From positions 36,927 through 70,464 of the forward strand of contig PAZF01000005.1 in NCBI GenBank assembly GCA_002715505.1: 33,538 nucleotides of DNA, given 5' to 3'. The notes beneath the pieces were generated by a model. That model saw only the letters and a list, made by a program, of their open reading frames with translations. It ran no database searches and was not told the DNA's origin. Each line of letters opens with the position of its first letter. Position 1 is the first letter of the stretch. Positions 6,826-14,692 of this stretch are shown piece by piece. This DNA is from Candidatus Pelagibacterales bacterium. GTDB lineage: Bacteria > Pseudomonadota > Alphaproteobacteria > TMED109. The translations under genes and the position numbers were made by a program.

Positions 6826-8667
6826 CTAATTTGCTTCTATAACGTTACTATCTGAGATTATAGGTTTAATAATCATTTGCTTTAAAAATTCTTTTCTATC
6901 TAATCTAGGTTCTAGGTCTTCTATAGGACATCCAAATGCTAACTTAGGCATAATTTTTTGATTTGGATGTATAAAAACCTCAATTATTACTGCTTTTTTA
7001 GAAACTAAAGATTGTTTAATAATATTTCTTGAGTCTTTGTCTTTTTTAACACTTAAATATTTTATATTATATGCTTTTGCTATTTTTTTGTAATTAGGAG
7101 CACTAACGCCTATTCCAGAAGCATTATATCTTTTTCCTAAATATAAACTTTGAAATTGCTTTATAATTCCATAGCCACCATTATTAAAAATAAAAATTTT
7201 AATTGGAAGCTTTTCATTTACAACGGTTTGTAATTCTTGCATATTAATTTGAAAACTTCCATCTCCATCTATGCAAATAACTCTTTGTTTGTTTTTCGCA
7301 ATTGAGGCACCTATTGCCGCAGGAAATGAATATCCCATTGGAGAATTTCCAAAAGCTGAAAATACCCTTTGTCCTAGCTTTGTTTTAAATGCTTGCATAA
7401 ACCAAGTTAAATGTCCGCCATCATCGGGTATGATAATATCATTTCTTTTAAGTTGTTTTGATAATTCTTCAACAAACAAATAAGGGTTAATAAAATTTTT
7501 ATCCTCATTAAATAGTTTGCTTACGGTAGGGTATTTTTTTTTCAAAGAATTACAGTATTTAATCCAATTTTTATCATGTGAAAAACTAAAGTTTTCATTT
7601 CTGACCTTATTTGAAAATCTATTGATAAAAGATTTACAATCTTCATGAACTTCTAAATATGGCTTTAGCCCTCTTCTTTTGGAAAGCTCGCCTTTATCTA
7701 TATCAACCATAATTAGTTTTGCTTTTCTTGCAAAAGTTTCTGGTTTTCCTCCTGTAATTCTAGTATCTAACCTTGAACCTAGTGACAAAATACAATCTGA
7801 ATTCTGAATAATAAAATTGGCAGCACGTGAACCATAAACTCCAACATGCCCATAATATAGTTTGTTATTTGAACTAATTGTGTCTGTTCCACTCCATGAT
7901 GAAACAACAGGGATTTTTAAATATTTTATAAGCTTATTTAGTTCTTTTACAGAATTACTATATCTAACTCCTCCCCCTGATAGGATAACAGGTCTTTCAG
8001 AATATTTAATTATTTTATAAATTTTATTAATATCAGATAATTTAATCTTTTGATGTTTGGGTTTATTAATTATTTTCTTACTTTGCACTACTCCTTTTCT
8101 TTGTAAGCACATTGGCAGATCTAACAAAACAGGTCCTCTTCTTCCAGATTGAGAACAATTATATAAATCATTTAATACTTTATAAATATCCTCAGCTTTT
8201 TTTAGTTGTATAGATTTTTTTGTAATTGGTTTAGAGATTGAAACAATATCTGTCTCCTGAAATCCTATTTGTCTAGAATTTGAAGTACCAGGCATACCTC
8301 CTCTTTGTTCTTTCAGATTAACCTGTCCTGTTATGTGAATATTTGGTATAGAGTCAAAATAAGAACATGCAATACCTGTTATTAAGTTTGTTGCTCCAGG
8401 ACCAGATGTACTCATAGTTGCAGCAAAATTATTTTTTACTCTAGAATATGCATCTGCCATCATAGCTCCTGCTTGTTCATGTTGAACACAGATATATGAT
8501 ATGTCTTTTCTGTTAGAAAAAGAGTCAACTGCAAAAGCTATAGCTCCTCCAGTTAGAACGAAAACCTTATCAACTTTTTTTTCGGTCAAAAAATCTAATA
8601 AAATTTCAGAGACACTTTTTGTTTTGTATTTTTTACCTAATTTTTTTGTATATTTTTTAAACTTCAT
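6826..8667 (-). CDS. Acetolactate-synthase-like ThDP enzyme (YerE-like, probable sugar carboligase)
   Basis: A 613-residue protein with the complete acetohydroxyacid-synthase architecture. The Pyr domain has the catalytic Glu64 in QHEQAG and SGPGATN. The central domain has GGGVRYS and a GSRLDTR loop. The PP domain has GDGSFQINMQEL near residue 466 followed by FNNGGYG for Mg-ThDP binding. No regulatory small subunit is next to it, and it sits among sugar genes in an operon with a glycosyltransferase. In yersiniose synthesis YerE, of this family, transfers an acetyl unit from pyruvate to CDP-4-keto-3,6-dideoxyglucose, exactly the sugar that rfbFGH in this window should produce. I infer a similar two-carbon branching role; true acetolactate synthase is the alternative. 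The first 16 residues are a Lys-rich extension. The predicted transcript start is only about two bases before this ATG, and no other good start exists nearby. Confidence 0.82.
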   Translation of the reverse strand: MKFKKYTKKLGKKYKTKSVSEILLDFLTEKKVDKVFVLTGGAIAFAVDSFSNRKDISYICVQHEQAGAMMADAYSRVKNNFAATMSTSGPGATNLITGIACSYFDSIPNIHITGQVNLKEQRGGMPGTSNSRQIGFQETDIVSISKPITKKSIQLKKAEDIYKVLNDLYNCSQSGRRGPVLLDLPMCLQRKGVVQSKKIINKPKHQKIKLSDINKIYKIIKYSERPVILSGGGVRYSNSVKELNKLIKYLKIPVVSSWSGTDTISSNNKLYYGHVGVYGSRAANFIIQNSDCILSLGSRLDTRITGGKPETFARKAKLIMVDIDKGELSKRRGLKPYLEVHEDCKSFINRFSNKVRNENFSFSHDKNWIKYCNSLKKKYPTVSKLFNEDKNFINPYLFVEELSKQLKRNDIIIPDDGGHLTWFMQAFKTKLGQRVFSAFGNSPMGYSFPAAIGASIAKNKQRVICIDGDGSFQINMQELQTVVNEKLPIKIFIFNNGGYGIIKQFQSLYLGKRYNASGIGVSAPNYKKIAKAYNIKYLSVKKDKDSRNIIKQSLVSKKAVIIEVFIHPNQKIMPKLAFGCPIEDLEPRLDRKEFLKQMIIKPIISDSNVIEAN

Positions 8668-8679
8668 ATTTAATATAAT

Positions 8680-8695
8680 TGCAATGTTTATACCA
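8680..8695 (-). promoter_or_regulatory. Sigma-54 (-24/-12) promoter of the YerE-like/GT10 operon
   Basis: The minus strand reads TGGTAT, five bases, TTGCA, keeping the GG and GC doublets at 12-base spacing. The predicted start is near 8669, two bases before the ATG at 8667. It is back-to-back with the divergent sigma-54 site at 8712-8727. Confidence 0.65.
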
Positions 8696-8711
8696 ACTTG
8701 ATAATAATCAA

Positions 8712-8727
8712 TGGCATATTAGTTGCA
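8712..8727 (+). promoter_or_regulatory. Sigma-54 (-24/-12) promoter of the SDR/HAD gene pair
   Basis: TGGCAT, five bases, TTGCA with correct spacing. The predicted start is near 8738, about 17 bases before the ATG at 8755. No clear Shine-Dalgarno sequence is present in that short leader. Confidence 0.75.
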
Positions 8728-8754
8728 GATGATTACACAGTAAAAAATTAGCAA

Positions 8755-9789
8755 ATGGGTATTAAAAATAAAATTATATGTGATGATATAGCGGCTATAC
8801 TTGAAGCTGATTTGCCTTGGAAAAAGTTTAAGAACAAATCAATTTTAATTTCAGGAGGAAACGGGTTTATTGCTTCGTATATCATTAAAACACTGTTAAA
8901 AGCAAATATTAAATATAAACTAGGATTAAAGCTAATTTCTTTAATAAGAGAAAATAAAAATTCTAAAATTAAAAATGATAATTTGAAAGTTATCAAAGTT
9001 GACCTAGCTAATTTTGATAATTCTTGCTTACCGAAAACTGATATAGTTATTCATGCTGCTAGCAAGGCAAGTCCTAAATACTTTGCTAAACAAACTATTG
9101 ATATAATAAAAACTAATACGCTAGCGACAATAAATTTGCTTGAGTATGCAAAAAAAATAAAATCAGAAAAATTTTTATATATTAGTAGTGGTGAAATATA
9201 TGGGGAAATAGAAAATTACAATTCATCTATAAAAGAAGATTTTTATGGAAAAATAAATCATTTAAATAAAAGATCAGTATATGCTGAAAGTAAAAAGTTG
9301 GGTGAATTAATATGTAATAGTTATACTGAAAATAATAAATTAAAGATTTTAATAGCAAGGCCCTTTCACACATATGGTCCTGGAGTAAATTTAAAAGATG
9401 GAAGAGTCTTTGCTGATTTTGTAAATTCTGTTGTTAAACAAAAAGATATATTACTTAAGAGTAAAGGTGATAGTAAGAGGCCGTTTTGTTATATAACCGA
9501 TGCTATAGTAGGGTTATTTACTGTTTTACTTAAAGGAAGAAAATCTAATGCCTATAATATTGCTAACCCCAACTGTGAAGTAAAAATTAAAGATTTAGCA
9601 ATAGTAATAGCAAACTTGATACCAGATAAAAGAGTTAATGTGAAATTTACTAAGAAGAAACATTTAAGTAATCCATTAAAAAGACAGAATGTTTCTATTG
9701 AAAAAATTAAAAGTCTAAATTGGTTTCCTAAAGTAGGCATATATGAAGGCTTCGAGAGAACTATACAATTCTATATGAACGACTATTAA
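8755..9789 (+). CDS. Extended SDR nucleotide-sugar epimerase/dehydratase/reductase
   Basis: A 344-residue extended short-chain dehydrogenase. It has an NAD(P)-binding GGNGFIAS motif (34-41) after a 27-residue N-terminal lead, the HAASKAS block (HAA-type), and the catalytic Tyr176-x3-Lys180 in YAESK. RPFHTYGPG and the C-terminal half form the sugar-binding region. This resembles UDP-glucuronate decarboxylases, dTDP-glucose dehydratases and 4-ketosugar reductases, and which of these it is cannot be decided by eye. It is divergent from the YerE-like gene, with which it shares an 87-base region carrying two back-to-back sigma-54 promoters. It could reduce a 4-keto or branched acetyl sugar in the CDP-dideoxyhexose route. 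That is inferred from context only. Confidence 0.82.
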   Translation: MGIKNKIICDDIAAILEADLPWKKFKNKSILISGGNGFIASYIIKTLLKANIKYKLGLKLISLIRENKNSKIKNDNLKVIKVDLANFDNSCLPKTDIVIHAASKASPKYFAKQTIDIIKTNTLATINLLEYAKKIKSEKFLYISSGEIYGEIENYNSSIKEDFYGKINHLNKRSVYAESKKLGELICNSYTENNKLKILIARPFHTYGPGVNLKDGRVFADFVNSVVKQKDILLKSKGDSKRPFCYITDAIVGLFTVLLKGRKSNAYNIANPNCEVKIKDLAIVIANLIPDKRVNVKFTKKKHLSNPLKRQNVSIEKIKSLNWFPKVGIYEGFERTIQFYMNDY

Positions 9790-9855
9790 TAATTTAATTA
9801 ATATATTATTAGATAAATAATTTATAATAATTATCAAATTGTTTATAGTGAAAGT

Positions 9856-10539
9856 ATGGAATATAACAAAGTTTTTAAAATTGCTGCATTTGACTTAGAT
9901 GGAACTCTCTTAGATAGTGCTGATGACTTGATTTACTCCCTTAATCTTCTTTTAAAAGAAAAAAATCAATCTCCTATGAAAAAAAGTAATATTTATAGAT
10001 TAGTAGGAAATGGGGCATTGGCAATGATTAGGGAAGCTTATAAGTTGAATAGCAATAATGAAAAAGATATTGACTGGAAAAAGTTGCAAGAAAGATTTTT
10101 AGAAATATATAAAACTCAATTTCTTAATAAATCTACTTTATATCCTCATACAAAAGATACTCTAAAGAGTTTGAGGGAAAATAATATTAAGATGATTGTT
10201 GTTTCTAATAAGCCAAGCTATTTTGTAAATAAAATTTTAGAGCACTATAAGATTTCTAAATACTTTGATGCTGTAAGTGGAGGAGATACTTTTAGGTATA
10301 GAAAACCAGACCCAAAGCATTTATTTTCTACTATAGAACAAACTGGTATAAAAAAATATAGTTGTTGTTTCATAGGAGATAGTATAAACGACGCACTTTG
10401 TGCAAAAAAAGCGAATGTAAGGTTGATACTTTTAAAACACGGGTATAGTCTTCACAACTTAGATAAATTTAATGCTGACTACGTACTGTCTAATCTAAAA
10501 AACTTGGCTTCTAAAATCTGCAAACTACTTTATGAATAA
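9856..10539 (+). CDS. HAD-superfamily phosphatase (phosphoglycolate phosphatase-like)
   Basis: A 227-residue HAD hydrolase. Motif I is DLDGTLLDS at 13-21 with nucleophile Asp13 and acid/base Asp15. Motif II is the VVSNK stretch, motif III the Lys of RKPDP, and motif IV is GDSINDA. A helical cap lies between motifs I and II. Length and motifs fit the Gph/phosphoglycolate phosphatase group, but HAD specificity is poorly predicted by sequence. It lies 66 bases after the SDR gene and may be co-transcribed with it. Its last ten bases overlap the 3' end of the convergent rfbH gene. It might dephosphorylate a sugar phosphate in this pathway or be a housekeeping repair enzyme. Confidence 0.82.
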   Translation: MEYNKVFKIAAFDLDGTLLDSADDLIYSLNLLLKEKNQSPMKKSNIYRLVGNGALAMIREAYKLNSNNEKDIDWKKLQERFLEIYKTQFLNKSTLYPHTKDTLKSLRENNIKMIVVSNKPSYFVNKILEHYKISKYFDAVSGGDTFRYRKPDPKHLFSTIEQTGIKKYSCCFIGDSINDALCAKKANVRLILLKHGYSLHNLDKFNADYVLSNLKNLASKICKLLYE

Positions 10540-11885
10540 AGTTCACAATATTTTTCTAAGGTTTTGTATGTATGTAATAAGTGTTTTTTTCTGAGTCCAG
10601 GATAAATTCCTATCCAAAAACTATTTTTCATAATTCTATTACTAATACTTAGGTCTCCTACTACTCTATATTCCTGCTTCAACATATATGGTTGCTTAAT
10701 AATATTACCTCCAAATAGCAATCTAGTTGATATACCATTTTCTTCTAAATAGTTAACTAGATGATGCCTATTTATTTTACTATTACTTTTTATAGTTAAA
10801 GGAAAGCCAAACCATGATGGTTTACTATTAGCTGTTGCTTTAGGTAAAATAAAATGTTTTTTTAATTTAAATAGAAGGTTATTTAGATAGAGAAAATTTT
10901 TCCTTCTTTTTTCAATAAATTCTTCTAGCCTTGAAAACTGAGCTAATCCTATAGCTGCCTGAATATCTGTAATTTTTAAATTATATCCTAAATTAGAGTA
11001 AGTATATTTATGATCATAACCATGAGGAAGTTGTCCTAGTTTCCAATTAAATCTTTTTTTACAAGTATTATCACAACCGGTTTCACACCAACAATCTCTC
11101 CCCCAATCCCTTATTGACTCAATTATTTTTTTTAATTTGGATGATTTGCAAAAAATGCCTCCACCTTCTCCCATTGTAATATGATGAGCAGGATAAAATG
11201 AAAGTGTCGCTATATCGCCAAAAGTTCCTACATTTTTTCCATTATATTCTGCACCTAAAGCATCACAGCAATCTTCGATTAAATATAAATTATATTTTTC
11301 AGCAAACTTTTTAATTTTATTTAGATTAAAAGGGTTACCTAAAGTATGTGCTATAAAAATAGCTTTTGTTTTTTTTGTAAGTGCTTTCTCTAAAAGGGTT
11401 TCATTTATATTATAATTGCTAATTTTTGCGTCTAAAAAAACAGGAATTAGACCATTTTGTATTATTGGATTTATTGTGGTTGGAAATCCCATAGCACAGG
11501 TAATTATTTCATCACCTTTATTTAATTTTTTATTACCTAATTGATTACTACATAAAGCTGAAATAGCTAATAGGTTTGCAGAAGACCCTGAGTTGCAAGT
11601 AAGAAAGTATTTTATTCCTAAAAAATTTGACATTTTATTTTCAAATTCTTTATTAAATCTTCCTTCCGTAAACCATCCATCTAAACAAGCGTCTACAGCA
11701 TTTAAAATCTCTTCTTTTCCTATAACCTTTCCCGAAACAGGTACTTTATTATAATTTATCTTGTTTTTATTTTTTGAGTCCAGGTAATCTGATACTGCCT
11801 CAAAAACTCTTTTTCTTTCCTCTGCTGAAGTTTCTTCTTTTATTTCATCTTTTACATTTGTACAGTTAATAATATCTCTAAGCAT
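10530..11885 (-). CDS. rfbH: CDP-4-keto-6-deoxy-D-glucose-3-dehydrase (E1, RfbH/DdhC/AscC)
   Basis: A 451-residue enzyme of the DegT fold that uses pyridoxamine phosphate and an iron-sulfur cluster to remove the C3 hydroxyl of CDP-4-keto-6-deoxyglucose. Two diagnostic features are visible. First, the usual Schiff-base lysine is replaced by His: SFYPAHHITMGEGG, where His234 aligns with the Lys of true aminotransferases. Second, there is a Cys cluster CWCETGCDNTC around residues 264-275, which binds the 2Fe-2S cluster in E1. The start overlaps the end of rfbG by eight bases. The reductase partner E3 (ddhD/ascD) is not in the window. The product is the precursor of abequose, paratose, tyvelose, ascarylose and yersiniose. 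It is the last gene of the rfbFGH operon. Confidence 0.95.
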   Translation of the reverse strand: MLRDIINCTNVKDEIKEETSAEERKRVFEAVSDYLDSKNKNKINYNKVPVSGKVIGKEEILNAVDACLDGWFTEGRFNKEFENKMSNFLGIKYFLTCNSGSSANLLAISALCSNQLGNKKLNKGDEIITCAMGFPTTINPIIQNGLIPVFLDAKISNYNINETLLEKALTKKTKAIFIAHTLGNPFNLNKIKKFAEKYNLYLIEDCCDALGAEYNGKNVGTFGDIATLSFYPAHHITMGEGGGIFCKSSKLKKIIESIRDWGRDCWCETGCDNTCKKRFNWKLGQLPHGYDHKYTYSNLGYNLKITDIQAAIGLAQFSRLEEFIEKRRKNFLYLNNLLFKLKKHFILPKATANSKPSWFGFPLTIKSNSKINRHHLVNYLEENGISTRLLFGGNIIKQPYMLKQEYRVVGDLSISNRIMKNSFWIGIYPGLRKKHLLHTYKTLEKYCELYS

Positions 11886-12948
11886 AAATTTTATCTCTAG
11901 TATTAATTAATTTACAGTAATCTTTAATAAGATCTTTAGTTACTAAATATGGACTCTCTTTTTTTAGGACTCTTTTATACCAGCAAGCAGTTTGAAAAAT
12001 CGATTCATTAAATTCTATCATGGAAGACCAGGAAAGATTAATCTTAGCTTTGGTGCTATCTAAATTTAAAAATTTTTTTTCTAAATATTTATTATTATTT
12101 ACAATCTTAATTTTTTTAATATCAAATGTTTTCAAAAATAATTTAGTTACCTCTAAAACAGTTTTGTTTTCATTGTCAAATGACCCTATATTGAAAGAAT
12201 CAAAACTCTTTTTACTATTTATTGTATCAAGACCTACTAATAGATATCCTAATATTGTGTCTAATACATAACTCCATGGCCTTGTATGATTAGGATTTCT
12301 AAGAACGGGAGTAGTTTTATTTATAACTGATTTAACTAAATCAGGAACAATTCTATTTTTAGACCAATCCCCTCCTCCAATCACATTTCCTCCTCTTACA
12401 GTTCTCACTCTCATATTTTTTGATATACTAAAGTATGAATTACTTAAAAGTTCACAAACAACTTTAGATATACTGTAAGGGCAGTTTCCGTTTAAGGAAG
12501 ATTTTTCAGTGAATTTTTTTATCCTATTATTAGAATTATCATATACCTTATCAGAGGTAACTATAATTAATGGCACAGTAGGAAATTGCTTATAAATGAT
12601 ATCTAGAAGATTCAAAGTACCATTTATATTAGTAGTAAATGTATCAAAAGGTTTTTCATAACTGTCTATAACTAGAGGCTGAGCAGCTAGATGAAAAATA
12701 AAATCAGGCTTATTTTCTAGAATGGCTTTTTCTAACTTTTTATAATCTCTAATATCTCCCCAATATTGGTTAATATTATTAATAGTATTATAATCAAAAA
12801 CAGATTTTTCCCACTTTATCTTGTCAGAAAAACCTATAACATTAGCACCTAGTTCCTTTAAAAAAACAGCTAGCCATGCACCTTTAAATCCGGAATTTCC
12901 AGTTATAAATACCTTTTTATTTTTATAAAATTTAAGCTTGTTTAACAT
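11878..12948 (-). CDS. rfbG: CDP-glucose 4,6-dehydratase
   Basis: A 356-residue extended SDR that converts CDP-glucose to CDP-4-keto-6-deoxyglucose. The NAD site reads GNSGFKGAWL (17-26), a form typical of RfbG/DdhB. The catalytic pair is Tyr158-x3-Lys162 in YSISK, and GGNVIGGGDWS with RNPNHTRPWSYV are hallmark RfbG blocks. The gene overlaps rfbF upstream by 17 bases and rfbH downstream by eight, indicating tight translational coupling. Length matches the family. It acts in the cytoplasm as the second step of the CDP-3,6-dideoxyhexose pathway. Confidence 0.95.
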   Translation of the reverse strand: MLNKLKFYKNKKVFITGNSGFKGAWLAVFLKELGANVIGFSDKIKWEKSVFDYNTINNINQYWGDIRDYKKLEKAILENKPDFIFHLAAQPLVIDSYEKPFDTFTTNINGTLNLLDIIYKQFPTVPLIIVTSDKVYDNSNNRIKKFTEKSSLNGNCPYSISKVVCELLSNSYFSISKNMRVRTVRGGNVIGGGDWSKNRIVPDLVKSVINKTTPVLRNPNHTRPWSYVLDTILGYLLVGLDTINSKKSFDSFNIGSFDNENKTVLEVTKLFLKTFDIKKIKIVNNNKYLEKKFLNLDSTKAKINLSWSSMIEFNESIFQTACWYKRVLKKESPYLVTKDLIKDYCKLINTRDKIYA

Positions 12949-13750
12949 TTTTTCTAAAATGATAAATATTTTTAAACTCTGAGTTATTTTTTTTCCAAGG
13001 AGCTGTGCCTCTGTCCCATAGCTTATTAAGAATTAATTTTTCTCTCAAAGTATCCATTGGTTGCCAAAATCCATTATGTTTAAAAGACAATAATTCTTTT
13101 TCTTTTGCTAATCTTGGCAAAGGACCTTTTTCCCACGCTTCCGAATGATCTTTAATATAACTTAATACTTTTTTTTCTAAAACAAAAAAGCCTCCATTTA
13201 TCCAACCGCTTTCACTTTTAGGTTTTTCTATGAAACTTTTTACAACATTATTATCTATATCTATTGCCCCAAACCTTGCTAATGGTCTTACGGCTGTAAC
13301 AGTTGCCAACTTTTTGTGTTTTTTATGAAAGTTTAATAATTTTAAAATATTTACATTACTTAATCCATCTCCGTAAGTAAGCATGAAAGGCTCATCTTTT
13401 TGTAGAAACTTCCCAATTTTTTTTACTCTTCCTGCAGTTTGTGTATTTAGTCCCGTTTGCGCTAAAGTTAATTTCCAATTCTTCTTATTTTTATTTATAG
13501 TCTCTATTTTTCCATCAGAAGATATTATACACGTGCCATTTTTAAGATTGTAGTCTTTAAAATAAGATATTATTTCACTTCCTTTATATCCTAAACATAT
13601 TATAAAATCATTATGACCGAAAGACATATACCAATTCATGATATGTTCAATAATTGGAATACCACCAATTTCTACCATCGGTTTTGGCCTGACTGATGTT
13701 TCTTCTGCTAATCTTGAACCTAAACCACCTGCTAAAATAACAACTTTCAT
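12932..13750 (-). CDS. rfbF: Glucose-1-phosphate cytidylyltransferase
   Basis: A 272-residue nucleotidyltransferase that makes CDP-glucose from glucose-1-phosphate and CTP. The N-terminal LAGGLGSRL motif (6-14), followed by RPKPM, is the nucleotide and phosphate site. GYKGSEI, TYGDGLSN and NGGFFV with VLE match RfbF/DdhA rather than the dTDP or UTP enzymes. It is the first gene of the rfbFGH operon. An AAAGG ribosome site lies six bases before the ATG. A sigma-54 promoter at 13772-13787 predicts a start about 11 bases upstream. The flagellin gene ends 40 bases upstream on the same strand, so read-through from flagellin is also possible. Confidence 0.95.
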   Translation of the reverse strand: MKVVILAGGLGSRLAEETSVRPKPMVEIGGIPIIEHIMNWYMSFGHNDFIICLGYKGSEIISYFKDYNLKNGTCIISSDGKIETINKNKKNWKLTLAQTGLNTQTAGRVKKIGKFLQKDEPFMLTYGDGLSNVNILKLLNFHKKHKKLATVTAVRPLARFGAIDIDNNVVKSFIEKPKSESGWINGGFFVLEKKVLSYIKDHSEAWEKGPLPRLAKEKELLSFKHNGFWQPMDTLREKLILNKLWDRGTAPWKKNNSEFKNIYHFRKNVKQA

Positions 13751-13771
13751 AAAAAACCTTTAATAAAAGTT

Positions 13772-13787
13772 TGCAATAAGCATGCCG
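13772..13787 (-). promoter_or_regulatory. Sigma-54 (-24/-12) promoter of rfbFGH
   Basis: The minus strand reads CGGCAT, five bases, TTGCA at correct spacing. The predicted start is near 13761, leaving an 11-base leader that contains AAAGG before the rfbF ATG. It starts four bases after the flagellin stop codon, leaving no room for a terminator in between. Confidence 0.7.
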
Positions 13788-13790
13788 TTA

Positions 13791-14570
13791 CTAAGATAGT
13801 AAATTTACCTTGAAATTCTCATTAACATTTGCTTGTGCAACCAGAGAAAGTGATATTTTATTTAACATCATATTTTTGGTTAATATGGCTGTTTCAGCAG
13901 CATAATCAGTCTCTACAATAGAATCAGCAGCCGCACTCATAATTGCAGAAGCAGCATACGCAATATTTTCCCTTGCCCTGAGTGACTGTATCCCTCCAGC
14001 TATTTCACCTAAATTTAAAGCCACCTCAGCTGTCATTGCTGCTCCTGAGGTATCTGCATTAGATGCCTCAGTAAGAGAGGAAATTGAACTTACAGTTCCT
14101 GTTGTCAGAGATATCGTGCCTCCATCATCTGTAACGCCAGCAGTAAAATTAATTTTAGTAGCACCCAACATAGAAATACCATTAAAAGTAGTTCCAGTTA
14201 CAATAGAATTAATATTTGTACTAATTGTTGCGGTTTCTGCATTTAGTGCCGCTATATCTGTTGTTGATAATAAAGTATTATTATTATAAAGTGCTCCTAG
14301 TTCTTCCAGTCGCTGAGCAAGTGAAGCAATTTCATTTAACGAGGCTTCCGCCACTAATAATGCATCTATTGCCTGTCTTGCATTGTTTGCAGCTGCTCTC
14401 CAGCTATCTGACCTAGCTTTTAATGTGTTTGCTATGGATTGTTTTCCAGCTTCCTGTCCCCCCGCTGTAATTTTACCAGTGATAAGCCTGCTTATACTTT
14501 CATTTACTTTAGGTATAGCTAATCTACTACCTAGATTTGCTAAAATTGCCGAAATATTACTATCACTCAA
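13791..14570 (-). CDS. Divergent flagellin
   Basis: A flagellin of about 259 residues. The N-terminal region has the flagellin rhythm: SLxEIASLAQRLEELG, then TxxIALN and TTFNGISMLG. The C-terminal D1/D0 helix reads ADSIVETDYAAETAILTKNMMLNKISLSLVAQAN, seen here in pieces. The central variable region is only about 50 residues, Thr/Ser/Gly-rich, and could carry O-linked glycans. The canonical DDAAGLA block is not recognisable (TAGGQEAGK instead), so the protein is divergent. An in-frame TTG at 14582 overlaps the ribosome site; GGAG at 14577-14580, six bases before the TTG at 14570, favours that TTG as the start. It lies between flgL and rfbFGH, next to sugar genes. A specialised paralogue with the main fliC elsewhere is possible. 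Confidence 0.85.
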   Translation of the reverse strand: MSDSNISAILANLGSRLAIPKVNESISRLITGKITAGGQEAGKQSIANTLKARSDSWRAAANNARQAIDALLVAEASLNEIASLAQRLEELGALYNNNTLLSTTDIAALNAETATISTNINSIVTGTTFNGISMLGATKINFTAGVTDDGGTISLTTGTVSSISSLTEASNADTSGAAMTAEVALNLGEIAGGIQSLRARENIAYAASAIMSAAADSIVETDYAAETAILTKNMMLNKISLSLVAQANVNENFKVNLLS

Positions 14571-14692
14571 ATTATACTCCAAAAAAAGTCTTTTATATAT
14601 GAAACGACTTATATTTAAAATTTTTAGAGTTTTTTCTGGCAGTATTAAAATTTTTTAAATATTATAAATATAATTTTTTTAAGGTCGTATTT

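Noticed and set aside
6826-8667. Housekeeping acetolactate synthase large subunit (ilvB/ilvI)
   Set aside because: No ilvN/ilvH or ilvC gene is adjacent, the gene shares an operon with a glycosyltransferase, and rfbFGH supplies the known YerE substrate. It is not strictly excluded.
10530-11885. Ordinary DegT aminotransferase
   Set aside because: The PLP-binding Lys is replaced by His and a Cys cluster for an iron-sulfur centre is present, which identify the RfbH/E1 dehydrase.
14383-14658. 91-codon plus-strand frame overlapping the flagellin start
   Set aside because: It is antisense to the flagellin D0/D1 coding region, and no Shine-Dalgarno sequence or family similarity is seen.
14633-14659. 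Possible sigma-28 promoter upstream of flagellin (minus strand TTTA, 15 bases, GCCAGAAA)
   Set aside because: Both boxes deviate from TAAA and GCCGATAA at several positions. In such AT-rich DNA this is too weak to call.
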